From: Sipunculus nudus
Taxonomy: Eukaryota; Annelida; Sipuncula; Golfingiida; Sipunculidae
DNA length: 64,000 nucleotides
NCBI GenBank assembly: GCA_026874595.1
Contig: CM049306.1
Span: forward strand, 33,742,019 to 33,806,018
Reading direction: 5' to 3'
This document shows positions 47,155 to 59,610 of this stretch, piece after piece. The notes below the pieces were generated by a model. The model had not been told where the DNA came from. It searched no databases and saw only the letters and a list, made by a program, of their open reading frames with translations. Every line of letters starts with the position of its first letter. Positions within the stretch are counted from its first letter, which is position 1. The position numbers were made by a program, and so were the translations under genes.

Positions 47155-50100
47155 GATATACTTATTGCATGCAGTGGTGTTATTTGAAAAGTAAAAGATC
47201 TCGTTAGAGATGTACACGTCGGCATTGTTGAGAAGCTCAAAGTTGGCCTGAACGGCGAATGCAAATCACCACTTAATAGTGATATCACAACTGTAGCTAT
47301 TCGACTAATATTATTGTGTTATTTCTGTGGGTAATTTTGGGAGTTATACCTCTAATTCTAAATATTAATTATTACTACACTTTTTTTTCCTATTCTTTGT
47401 ATAAATAAGAATATTATTACGCATTCCTAAAATAATTTCCATTTCCCTTGTGTGTTTCATTTCTTTATGTATTTTCTTTGTACTTAATAAATTTTGTTTT
47501 ATCTTGGCCGTTGGTTTAAATCTTAACTCTAAACATCAGTAGCAGACTGTATGTTTAAGATTAATGGGTATACTGCGTAAGATTGGGAAATCGGGTCGGC
47601 TTAATTACAGAAATAGTCGTATCGATGCTTGTCAAAGGACAATGAATGCCTAATTTGCGGTCTCCGGTAAGTAAATATTGACAGGGAAACTATAGGTTTA
47701 CGTTTCCTTATGTACTGGCAAAGCTCAAACCAGGTTTTGGGACCGAGACATCCGCTATTAAAATCATGGATGGAGCATTGATTAACGTCGACCTGAAGTC
47801 CCCGGTTCCCATGCAGCGTGCTTGACCGGCATGGTATGAGTTTTAGTGATAGCTGCATTAGATTTCCATATTTACCTTCGGCTATTGTGAAAATGACTTT
47901 TTTTCCGTTACATTGTTGGACTCTTGCTTTCCCTTACTCTTGCTTTTCATAACCTAAGCTTATAAGATTTTGTTTCAGCAATTAATTTTAACTTATTTCT
48001 TGGAATAAAATCTACTTTAAGTGATCCATACGCAAATATTAGGGAAAAGAATAAATCAAAATATTTATACATTGTTGTAATTAACAATGTTAACAGAAGA
48101 TATTTATTTATACTTGGTAAATTCATACTAGCATTCTAATAATGCGAGAGTAAAAATGATAATTTTATAACGATGAAAATAGACATTAAGATATATTCTA
48201 TTACAGAAATGTTTTTTAGGAAAGGTTTATATAAAACCAAATTCTTATATAACAATACTGAAAAAAGATAATCTAAGAATGATATAAACATGGTAAGATA
48301 TCATCTTATAACAAACAAACGTGTCATGTTTGCGGGGAGAGTTATATATTAACCCAAATATCGCTATGGCCGCTTATGTATGTAATTAGACAAGAGTTTT
48401 ATATCATAATATTCTTAAACAGTTTGAAAAGATGTGATTAAAGAAAGGGTTGATAAAAACCGATACCAGACTATTTTACAGGATTAATGTAAAACAGTTA
48501 TTCGTGCCGCTGAAATATAGTCACTGCAACTCGAGCACAGGTCACATTCAAAATACATTTCGGTCACGTGGTGTCCAACGGTTAAATCAAGGCTAAATTG
48601 TTCAATATGTACCTTTTTATACAGCGTCTGTTGAAGAGAGACGGTGGCATTATTTATTCCTTCCGGTGACGCATGCGCTGTACACCATTTTCAGGGAACA
48701 AACCGTTATCAGGCATCCGTGTTTTGGTATGCGTGACGGGGGCAATGTTTATGGTGCGCTCGTGAGAAAAGACAAGACCCGGTGAACCGGTGAAATGTGA
48801 GCTCCTATTTCCTCCCTCACTCATTCCCTGTAGTATCGTTCAAAGCAGACGGTTTCCTGTAAGGCGCCCTAGACACGCACCGATTATATGATCGATCTGT
48901 GCGATGCTTACGAGGTCAGCGGTGAAATATGGATAAGAAGATATCGCAATGGCGTCACTCGTGACCCGGTAAAAGCTAGTTTTCGCCCATTTTTATTTCC
49001 TGCTTTCTGATTGAAGATTTCAGGACCAGTGACCTCTGGTCCGAACGACGATTCCGGCCTGTACGCAACTGTCTATTTTCACAAGAATAAACCTAAAATC
49101 ACATCATTTAAATGAACCATTTCTGCTATATGTCTCTCATATGTCTTATGTGTTAAGGGTCCATGCATTTTATATTATAAATACACGTATTTATTTGTAT
49201 ATTTCACGATTGTTATAGGCCAGTCGTGCTTAATTTATTCAAAATATGAGGTTTTATTAATGATTTTTATTTTGTATGTAACTTTCTCATGCAGAATCTA
49301 AAGTTGACCAGACAGTTATATGGTTTCACATTAGGGTTTCATGTCCGACCAATCACATTGACCTAACTCACCAGATGTCCTTCTGTCCAAACAGTTCAGT
49401 CTGTGTCCTATCAACCTCAGATTACCTCAGTCTCAGCCATATTACACACATTACATACATACTTTTTCTTCTATAAACATCCGTACTCTCTCAGGTATAG
49501 CCAGTCAAATTCAACATTGTGCCTCTTGAAGATTTACTTGGCTGCGTCCGTTAACAGAATCAGAGATAAGGTTCTGTAGTATACCTATTTTTTTACAAAT
49601 TGTTCACGTCTCGATATTATTTACAATGTTTGCCACGAAAGGGAGGATGTTTTCAATGTCGTCTACTTCTGTGGTTAGGAAAAGCAGCTTTAAAAAGCAA
49701 AGCTTGGTCATATAATAAAACTGAACATTAGAGTTGCTTGCTTTATAAACAAGATTGGTATGTGTAAACAGTAGGAACCAAAATACGTCTGCTCTGTTGT
49801 AGGATAATCTCGTGATTTTTTAATTGTCGCATTTTAATTGGTCGGCCGGAACAGAACATATTACGTTGGAGTATCTCTGGCCGGCCTGCACATTTTACAC
49901 ATCACTTCGTTACTTCATCACGTTTAGGTTACTACTTTCATCATGGATGGTGAAAGGAGGTAACGATATAAATTCATTTTTTTTTTCGGTCATCACATAA
50001 AAATATCCAGAACATCTTTGACATTGTCAAAGAAATGTCAAAGATTCTTCAAGCCATTTATTTTCAAAGTGGGGCGCACATCAACCTCACATCCACCAAT

Positions 50101-53100
50101 TGTACCGATTTTTTAGCGCCCGGTAAAATATCGGCAGAAGCATAATGGTTTTACATGGTAGGATTTTTCCTTGTGACTCTTGTATGCGGTTATAGTACGA
50201 CATTATGTGTTATATGCGACTGTCGCAAGGAAAAGTCGGACCGTGTATACTTGTCTTCGCAGAATCCAGTTGAATTGGGCGTTTTCTCTGTTCACCGTAG
50301 CCTGGTGTAAAGAATAAAAGAATATTCGATTAGCGCTCTAGTTTTCCAGTGACATTGTTCTTGGTAAGAATGCCAAGGACCTATTGAGCAGAGATCCCGA
50401 CAATTAATCATCGCTAGCAAATTTTCGTATTCTTTGTGGTTATCATTTCAAGTGCTTAATAGTGTTCCTTTTTCTGTCGACGTCACCAGGGGAAATCAGA
50501 ACTCTCAAATGGGTAATAAAATTTCCAAAGCAGCTCCTTAGATAATTCACGCACTCTAACCTAATTTTTCAGTATGAGAATTTTCAGTCATAGGAAGTCG
50601 TCTGAAATACTTAGTGTTCACTACAATGCCTAATAAAATAGTATCATATGACATCATTACACGGTAACGTAATATGGTATAATCAGCGCAAGACGCCCGT
50701 TACCTTGTTCTCTTTAAAAAAAAAAAACAAGATTACCCGTCGCATTACTCTCACTCTTTACTTATAGAGTTACATCATTTGGTCCATATTTTTTTAAATT
50801 TTTATTAACATGATTAAAAAAGCTGTGCATGTTTACATGAAAGTGTTTTTTTTTATTTTGCACCTCCCAAACATATTTACTGATAAATGTCACACGGTTT
50901 TATTTCGATTAGCACAGGCCTGATAATTGAAGGAAAATATTATATTACCCCCGATATCGGTTCTCTATGAGTAGAATACATGAAGAAGAAAAATATATCT
51001 CATGACAATTTGATGCAACTGCGTTTACATTAAAGATCTCAGACGATAATTAAACTGTTACATCAGTTCAATTCTATATTCTTTTAAAGCCAATATCAGT
51101 ATAATTATATTAAACCTGTGTCTAAAACCAGTGAAAACAAATCATCAACCATCCTATAAAAATCTTCAAAGCTGCTTTAAGGTCAGTTTAAGCTTGATGA
51201 TCAATTTCTCAATAACAGATCATGATTCGTAAAACATATATGTATATTTTAATCTCTGGGGCAAAACATACATGGTTATAGTACCCCTGTGAACCGTCAA
51301 TCCTCATTTCATGATCCGGTTTTGCTGATACAGTGAACTTGGATGAAACAAAGAATGATGTTAGGCGACTTTCATGTTTTTGCATGATTGATTGCATAAA
51401 AGGAGAGGATTTTACATCCTTTAGGGAGTCACTCTCTTCGGTGATTAAGACGCAAAGCGTCCGTGTACCAAAGCTTATCTCCAATACCACACATACAAAT
51501 ACACAGGACCAACTGTTCGATTTCGAAGAACAATAGACAGATTTTCAAATTTCTTCCCAGCTTTACGGGACGTCATTCTCAATATTGTTGGCATTTGTAA
51601 AGGGTAATAATTTAAGATAATGGTTATGACCAAGCTCGGTGTGATTTAACATTATTTTTATGACGTTTTGCTTAATTATCAGTAAAGAATTGACATGCCT
51701 GTCTTCTCATTTTCTTCATAAAGTGACTGATGTGCCAATAAGCGAAATGTAATCTTGGTAATGGAATGTTGGCTTCGTGTGCTATGGTCGCTTGGTCTTA
51801 TTGTGGGGTTTTATAAAAGTAACTGTACTCCTTTGGTGTTTGGAAACAAAACGGAATAGAACTACGTGGGCAGATGTAATATATATCAATTAATGAATAA
51901 ATGTAACACGATTTGGCAAGTCCGTTTGTGCTTCTTTACAATTTACGAGAGAGCCTGATAGTTGATTCTGTTGGTAACGTCATTGCTTATTGCCTGTACC
52001 AAATTTTGCATGAACGGTGAATGGGATGGGAACGGGAAACCGTGACACTATAGTATATACTATGCTCAGAGTTTGTTGTTTTATAGATCATATACAATGC
52101 TGACTCAGTCTCGTTATATTTTTACAGTTTTATAAATGTTTATACTGAATCAAAAACTTCTTTCCGTGTCATTTTATGTATGCTATATTCAGCGTTCAGA
52201 ATTCAAAGTTCAGAATTCGAGTACACTTATACGTCTCCTCAAGTAGGAGTTAACCGTATAGCCCTTTGATCGCAATATAAATCATTGTATGTGGAAATAA
52301 TTCGGCCTGTGTATGATAAAGTAACCAATTGATAGAAGTGATAAAGATTTAACTTCTGCATCAATATCATCAATTATTTATTGACATTTTTCAAATATTT
52401 CTATACACTCCCCATAGATAATATAATCATCTTATCTGTTATGTCCTATTAAGTAAATCTATTCCCGTTTCTTGATATTCATCAATTCTATCACAATTCT
52501 CCAGTCAATGTATTTTACAGCTTTGTAGATGGCCCGTAATAAAGGAAACGCGGCCTTTGTTGGAGAAATTACTGTACAGGTGCTGTCTAACTTCACTTGC
52601 ACGTATTTGAAAAATGTATTTGCTGATGCATTGATTTTGCTGGTCGGTTATATTTCGCACTCGTCCAACGAAACGGTGTTGCATGCGGAAAAGAGAGCAA
52701 TACAGGGCCCGAAGGAGTCCAGGAGATTTGCTTGGACAATACAATTCCAAGGAGATTGGTATAAAATATGAGTTACAGGACGAAAGGTTGACATGTGATG
52801 ATTTTTTAATCTCCTGTGAATCATTTCAATGGTCTACCGATGTTGGGTTCATCTGTCAAACGCCACTAACTGTTATGATTCGTCTCATATTATTCAGCTT
52901 GCATTCTGTTGGTATCTAAGGGTATTTTAGCCTTTAAGATGCGTCTTTCTTTAGGTATGTTCGTTCCTCCTCCATCATAAGACCAGACTCCGTAATTTGT
53001 TTTCAGTATCAAACTGCCACACCATATGAATATTTGTTTTATATATAACGATGCACAAAAAAATTCTTAGTTAAGTGCTCATAGAAATTAGCTTTTACTT

Positions 53101-54654
53101 CTGTAAACTAAAAGGCTGATCAGAATATATACACGTTTCTCCCTGCGCTTTATACGAATCGCAGTAATATAAAAAAAATCGGTTGAATTAGTACGAAGGT
53201 AGCCAGGGGTTTATGTACAGATTATTTGGTGTATTTTTTCAGGTTTGAAGTTTATTTTTCATTAAGTTTAACCATTTTTATTTTATTCAGATTTTACAAA
53301 TATTATATCATATCTGCATATACTAATAAATTATTCCCAAGTAAAGTGAAGTGTTATAACAATCATTGTTATGGAACTGCATTGGCGGAGGAATGCGGTC
53401 TCTGAGGGCTTTCTAATTTATACATATTTCAACGATGCCTGATCGAAATTAATATGTAACACTTGACAAATAATAAAGAGACCGATTCGTAAGAATGTGC
53501 ATATATAATCGGGTATCTAAAAGACCGATTGATACTATACAATAATAAGCATTTATGTCAGAGGCACAGTTAGTTACAAAGGCCTGGAAATCAATTCATG
53601 TTGACAATGAGTCCTATCGTAGGTTTTTATTTCAGGTAAAATTTAGACGTACATCAATTCCTTTCCAATTCATATTGTTGCATTTTTGTATCAGAGATAC
53701 TTAATTACAGGGAACATCAAAGCTTTTAAACGACACTATCAATTTCAGTCGCAGATACATAAATAGGCGACAAAGAGCTCTTTGACGTATCTAAATGTCG
53801 TTCATTTGGTAAAGCTGCATGAATCAATGCTAGTTTGGACTAGTCAGTGAATTGGATTGTCAGGAGTCACCCACAGGAAGAAACGATAAAATCTTTGATC
53901 CCAAAGGTATTAAGATATAAGTCACGTTTGTAAAGAAAGAAAAATCTCTGGTGGCCATGTTTTGCGGAAGCGGTTTGTCATGCCGAAAACGCAGCCGCAG
54001 GAAAACCCTGACAAAACACTAATACTCTTTACACCCAGTTTATGTGACATAAGCTGAAACTCCTACTCTTTCTTCAGGATAAAAACAGTAATTCAAGGAA
54101 AAAGAGACAGAAAAATGTTACAGACAGAAAAGCAAAACTTCATAAATGATTTAGCGGGTAACACAAAACTTACAGTCGTGACAAGCCGAGCAGACTGTCC
54201 TAATCTCACAGCCCCTCACGCAGGTAGGTTCCTCGTTTTTCTTTCAGGGATAATTAAATAAACGCGGTTGCCGAAAAAAGGACGACAGTTAAGTTTCTCT
54301 GTTCCTGCACACCAATGTTGCTCTTTGTATTACGTTAAATGGTCTGTTTTTTCTATTGATTTTGCTGTTTTGTGTTTTAACTTTCAAACAGGAGAATGTT
54401 AATACTTTCGAAAAATATATAGGGTCCATAAGTTTGTAGGGTTTGAAAATGGCGGGGATACAGAATAGACATTCAGATACAAATCTGTGTTTGCAAGGTG
54501 CCATACAAAATATAATGCATGATTATTTGTAAATATTTGTAAAATTTGCGATATATAGGTATATAGGAACTTTTGGAGTTTTATTTCTTAAGCAGTTCTT
54601 GTATGGCTCAGTCGTATACAACGCACGTATTTAGAATATCACTGCATGATTTGT

Positions 54655-54656
<2 letters not shown>
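47155..54656. other. Unassigned AT-rich sequence (7.5 kb)
   Basis: No gene or transposon recognised. 48.5-49.1 kb is GC-richer and contains a perfect 7-bp stem with 6-base loop, GGACCAGTGACCTCTGGTCC (49023-49042). Weak frames: 51209-51490 (minus, 93 codons), 51333-51536 (plus) and the overlapping set at 52505-52919. None shows a domain. Potentially single-copy regulatory DNA. Confidence 0.45.
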
Positions 54657-54695
<39 letters not shown>

Positions 54696-54718
54696 TTATA
54701 TATATATATATATATATT
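54657..54718. repeat. Interrupted (TA)n microsatellite
   Basis: Two TA runs separated by TATCTT. Confidence 0.95.
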
Positions 54719-55320
54719 ATCCAAGTGTCTCTTATTACTTAAATTTTCATATCAGCCAAAAGTGTGTAGGATCGACTGACATGTTAATGGTACATATATA
54801 ATATATACTACATTAGAATTAGAATTGCATGCTTTTTTCGAAAGTAATCATATATTCGTCAATATAAGACCATTGTTTGGGCATAATGTAGTATCCTAAT
54901 AACCCATACAGGTTCCTCGCTTTAACGGGTAATCCGATCTTTTGGAGAAATGACATATTTATAAAGATAGGGAAATGAATTAGAAATGTGAACTGGTAAA
55001 ATAACATGTACTCGTCTATTTATTAGTAAAAGACTAGATTTAACTAATCACTAACTTGAAAGCAATGTAATTTAAAAACCTAATATTTTACATGATATCT
55101 TATTAATCACCAAATCTACAATTCAAATCATTGTAATTCTGGAATGTTATAATTTAAAACACCGGACTGTGTATAATAGAGTAATTATTTTAATATTCAA
55201 TAGCCGTGGAATTAGTTGACAAAAACGTTATACCATGAGGGGAATTGTATCTGGTTAAGAGTCTGAAGATTTAGTGAACATTGAAAAATGTTAACGTCCA
55301 TTTGGCCGATTCTCTTTCAG
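54719..55320. other. Unassigned, ending in a splice-acceptor-like site
   Basis: AT-rich. The last bases, GGCCGATTCTCTTTCAG (55304-55320), look like a good acceptor leading into the GC-rich island. Confidence 0.35.
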
Positions 55321-55680
55321 AGTGTATATAGCACTGTAGGAGTTTCGCGGCCTCTGGTCAGTTATTACCACTATTAGACAGTCTTATTGCGGTGCTTGTG
55401 GCGAAATCAACACACACTTGACCGGGGCCTGCGAGTCGGCACGCTGAGAAGTGCGGTATGCCAGTCCACTAGTCCGGTATAGAGGAGTCTCTCTGTACCA
55501 AGCCTCCCAACGGGCTGCCCGCCCTACACAAACCCTCTGTGCTGGAAGTCTAACAGAGTGTGTTTGTGTAAGGGGAAGCGGGCTGGCTCTAAGATTACCC
55601 TTCATAGAACCAACTACTAAGGGGCCGGGCCATCGAAAACCTGTGACTCATTGAATGAAGCACGGACGTGATTAGCTTCT
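55321..55680. other. GC/CpG-rich island with a stem-loop
   Basis: Strikingly richer in GC and CpG than its flanks, and preceded by an acceptor-like site. It contains a hairpin whose arms 55517-55540 and 55553-55583 share GCCCGC, TACACAAAC and CTCTGT with their complements. Frames exist on both strands (55384-55605 minus, 55451-55654 plus), neither recognisable. Candidates are a UTR exon, a non-coding RNA, a CpG-rich regulatory element, or part of an unrecognised retroelement. Confidence 0.3.
55517..55583 (+). ncRNA. Hairpin, possible small-RNA precursor
   Basis: A 67-nt stem-loop with three paired blocks of 6, 9 and 6 bp, asymmetric bulges and a 12-nt loop (55541-55552). The size is within the pre-miRNA range but the stem is more bulged than usual. 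No known miRNA seed is recognised. Weak call. Confidence 0.12.
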
Positions 55681-56911
55681 TATAGTCCCACCTAAACTAC
55701 CCCCGCCTCTGCCATATCTGCTAAGTATTAATTAATAATAACCCTGATTGAAATAGCAGTACCACACAAGTGCAAGGAAAGGGGATTTGGCTTGGCCAGT
55801 TCAAATATTTGTTTGTATATATATAGGCTTGACCTGAGCTAAGGTTGCCGCGCTTTGCCCCCCGGCCTTTGAGTTTATCTACGGACACTAAGAACATGTA
55901 ACGTGAGATTTCCATACACCAAGGTTTATCAGCGGATGTAAGATGCGGAAGCGCGAAAAATACTGGAACATTACTTTTTACTCATCATCGTCATCATCAT
56001 CATCATATCGCCGTCCTTTTGTTAACTTTGCACTAAGGAAATCTTATTTTTGCCCATGCCTGTTTATTGTTTCTTGGTTGTGTTGTGTGTCTTTAAACAG
56101 GATAAAAATCCAAGGTATCAGCCAATTACAATAATCATTTGCTATATTTTGCCAACATTTTAAACCGTTTTTAGGTATCTCGTGAATATCTCAATTAAAG
56201 ACCTTATGTATTGGCTTGTGTGATTGTTAACATGATTAAAATACTTAAATGATTTCCGCACATTTTAAGGTTGTGACTAGGCCAAAATGCTGTGGGTTTG
56301 CAGAAAAAAAATGCAAAACAAGTCGAAAGTAAACTTGCAATTTTTTATTTCTCAGAAATTATGGCAGCTGGTGACATTTAGAAGTATTGCATAATTACAT
56401 GTAATATCAATCGCTTAAGGCTTGGGGCTACATGACCTTGTAAGCTCCGACATGATTAGCATAAATGTAGATTGGTTGCGGTACGTGTTTATCGTTACTA
56501 AACAACCGGGCCCCAGAGTAAAATTTTTAAGGGATAATGCATTTGGTATGTCTGTTAGCTTGTTCTTCAGTTTTGGGTGATCCCTTTTCTCATTTTTACC
56601 ATACTGCAATTGGCCAATCGACGTCCTTTATTGTTAAATGGAAGTTAATTGACTTTTTCCTCCGCCAATATGCATTCATCCCCCTTCGTGTGTTACTGTG
56701 TGTTTGTTCAAAACATAATCCATGCATTCATAAAATTTTCAGGTTATTTCGGGAAAAAGGCCAATAAAGAAAGGATTATATTTTGATGTGAATCCGGAAC
56801 AGAGCCGGATTCAGGAATGTTATCTAGGAATATTCACAAATGCTCAGTGACTTATGCACGAATGAACCTAGATTAGTGACATGGGGAGACGTATTTCTTG
56901 GAATGCAGATA

Positions 56912-56915
<4 letters not shown>
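55681..56915. other. Unassigned, with a (CAT)n tract
   Basis: (CAT)n at 55982-56008. No gene recognised. Confidence 0.4.

Positions 56916-56983
<68 letters not shown>
56916..56983. repeat. (TA)n microsatellite
   Basis: About 34 TA units, the longest pure tract in the window. Confidence 0.95.
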
Positions 56984-56988
<5 letters not shown>

Positions 56989-59349
56989 TGGGATCAAATC
57001 TCCTTAGATTATGAAACCTTCGTTTTCAGACGTCTCAAACCATATATAAATTCGGCATTACATTTACACATGATCGTGTTTTCCTAATCGTAAATGATTA
57101 AACAAAATAAGGACTTAAAAAAGCATTACCAATAATCAATGTTAGAATGAACTGCAAAAGATTCCACCTAAAGGCTGAGATAACGTAAGGTTTCTTTGGT
57201 TAACTCTGTGAACCTTAGCTTCCTGAAGCTGACGGCTGTAATTTGTATGCTGTCTTCGTGTAGACAGCAATTTGAAGGTCAGCCGGCTCCAGGTCTGCTC
57301 CGACCCCTCATATTTCTCCTGTCGTCCACTCCCATCTCTTCACAAGCGGAGGCCAGGAAGCATCAAAATTATCAGGTCACGCAGGTTTAATGGAGTGAAC
57401 ATTATATCTTATATGGATACAAACTGATAATATTGGCATTTATCATTTATACATAAACTAGGTACTCATTTTCTTTCATCTTAATGTAGTTAAGACCGGG
57501 TCGTGATCACTCAGGCCTACGCCATCCTAAATTAATACAAATGCAGCTGTCGTTTAAATATTTATATTTTGCATTATAATGCAACCATTGTGATATTATT
57601 TTCTTACGGTCTATTAAACCCTAAAGAAGCACTGACTGAAACGAATAATGATCCAAAGACCATTCCCATAGACTGAGACAGGAACGGTGTAAAAACGTCA
57701 TTTATTTAAGAATAACTCCGGTAAGAATAGGTTACCCCCCGCACCGCTCAGATAACCTCTCGCTGATTTATAAATGATAAATTGTACGATTTCAACTTAT
57801 GATATCTCAATTCTTCAAAACAGGCGAACCATAAAAGATTTGAAATAAGGGATTAAAGTTTAAATATTGAAACTGTCGTAAAATGTGGAGTATTTTGTTA
57901 TTGAAATTGTATATTCTAATCATATTTATAAAGATTCGTACATTCCTCCAAAGCGCATGAAATTTTTCTTTAAAAACATAAGGTACACAAAGATTAAAGC
58001 CTTTTTGAGGACTACGGAAGGGAGAATTTTTTTTAGGAATTTTTATTAAATAAATATAAAGAATATTTTTTTTCTGAAGGGGTAATCTTAAATCATGGGT
58101 GTAATCAAGTAACCCCGGCGATTAATATGAAAATAATATATCGGGAGAACATCTAAAATCTATCTCAGATAATGAAGATCAGGGAAATTTGAAAGCGCTA
58201 TACTGGCAAAGTTTCAACGATAATTGAAAAACAATATCAGCATTCATGCAGCACATTGTAATGTGAAACTGAGTGCTCCGTGGTTAACATGATTTACCAA
58301 ATCATGGCTGACGTCAGCTGGAGACTAGGAACCAATCATTCCCAAAAGGTGAGGGCATTTTAAGCTCACTCACTTTTTCTTTAAACATTATATTCATATC
58401 GATGTTTTAATGGTTTTTAACGACACCTAATTATCAATACTGTCGAATTGATATTCCAACATCTTATAGTTAAGGGCAGCCTACTCTGTTGTGTTATTGT
58501 GCCCATCATACCTGTAATTAAGTTAAATGAATTATTGTTTGATCATCGAGGACTCTTTAGACAAAGGAATAGCCCTGTTTCACAATGGAATATAATCCTT
58601 TTAATTAAAATTGTATTACACTGGTCCAGATTACATCCAAAATGAAAAAGACTGGTCCTCCGGTGTTTCCCAACCCTAAACAAAAAATAATCACGTTCCA
58701 GAAAAAAAAGATGATCGCCTAAACAGACAAACCATCTAACGTGATCAAGACGAGAGTATAATACCTCGCACCTGGTTTAGGTATAATAATACGCATTACG
58801 CCTATTGAAGTGAAGAACAGATTTTAAAGATATTTTTTAACATTGTTATCATATTTCCCCAAGTTAGATTTATCTTTCGGTTATTTGAAACAAGCTGGAG
58901 CCTTGGCATTTGGACGTATCTAATGTCCCCCTTGTGGACAAAATCCTGATATATGACAGCGTTATGGAAATAAGGTTGTTCTTAGTTCTCTTTCCGAGAG
59001 AGTAAAATTTAATCTTGAATAAATAACTACGATGTATATATCCAAATTATGCCTAGTCTGTCATGCAGAGCTCGTAGCTCCCCCCAAATAAGTGCCGACA
59101 AAAAAGCACAGAGGTGCTCAATTTCCGGAAATGGATAGCGGTCAGAGTGGTTTCTGGTTGACTAGGCAGGCCTCTTGAAAGTATATTGGTAAAACACCAT
59201 GAAATAGGAATATATTATTCCCGAAGAAACATGAGTATCGTAAAAAGTCCTTTCTGGGATTACATCGTATGCTGTTGTGTTACCAAAGTGGAGCAGCATA
59301 ATAGTACCTCATCATAAATAAACTGATTCAATCTATAGCTACATTGTGA
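56984..59349. other. Unassigned, with one CRE-like palindrome
   Basis: GCTGACGTCAGC at 58307-58318 is a perfect 12-bp palindrome holding a full CRE (TGACGTCA). A GC-richer patch at 57220-57390 contains a 64-codon frame (57196-57390) without recognised motif. Otherwise AT-rich. Confidence 0.4.
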
Positions 59350-59460
59350 AAAGGGGGTAGTACGCCAGGGGTCTCCAGGTCCGGAGAGGGGGGAGGTCCA
59401 GGCCGCAAACATTAGTCTGAAACCCTTAAAAAAAGGGGGAGGGGGTCCGGACCCCCTGTA
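59350..59460. mobile_element. G-rich DNA-transposon remnant with 18-bp palindrome
   Basis: Contains the perfect palindrome AGGGGGTCCGGACCCCCT (59440-59457) after several G-rich blocks (AGGGGTCTCCAGGTCCGG, GGGGGGAGG). Sequences of this style mark the ends of degraded DNA transposons in invertebrates. The opposite end is not visible. Confidence 0.45.
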
Positions 59461-59467
59461 TCGGATT

Positions 59468-59610
59468 CTGAGCCTGGTGATTAAGGCTTTGGAATTTCGA
59501 ACTGGAGGTGCTTGGTTCGACCCCGCCAGTGTCTAAAATGGTGAAATCCGGATAGGAAATGAGATATTCACTCTGATGCCTTGGACAGTATAGTTTGAAA
59601 CAGATACAAC
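59468..59610 (+). mobile_element. tRNA-derived SINE, family 1, copy B
   Basis: A-box-like GAGCCTGGTGATTAAGGC (59470-59487) and B-box-like GGTTCGACCCC (59514-59524). The body is alignable with copy A at 2068-2275 (GTGAAATCCGGATAGG; GATATTCACTCTGATGCC). It directly abuts the palindromic G-rich remnant. Confidence 0.65.

Noticed and set aside
49023-49042. GGACCAG/CTGGTCC hairpin as a terminator or RNA element
   Set aside because: Too short, no transcript context, and one such stem is expected by chance.
51209-51490. 93-codon minus frame beginning MVLEISFGTRTL
   Set aside because: Reads plausibly, but the other strand is open too and the splice signals are weak.
52505-52919. Overlapping frames on both strands (80, 81, 78 codons)
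   Set aside because: Mutually overlapping, no recognised motif, so at most one is real and none is supported.
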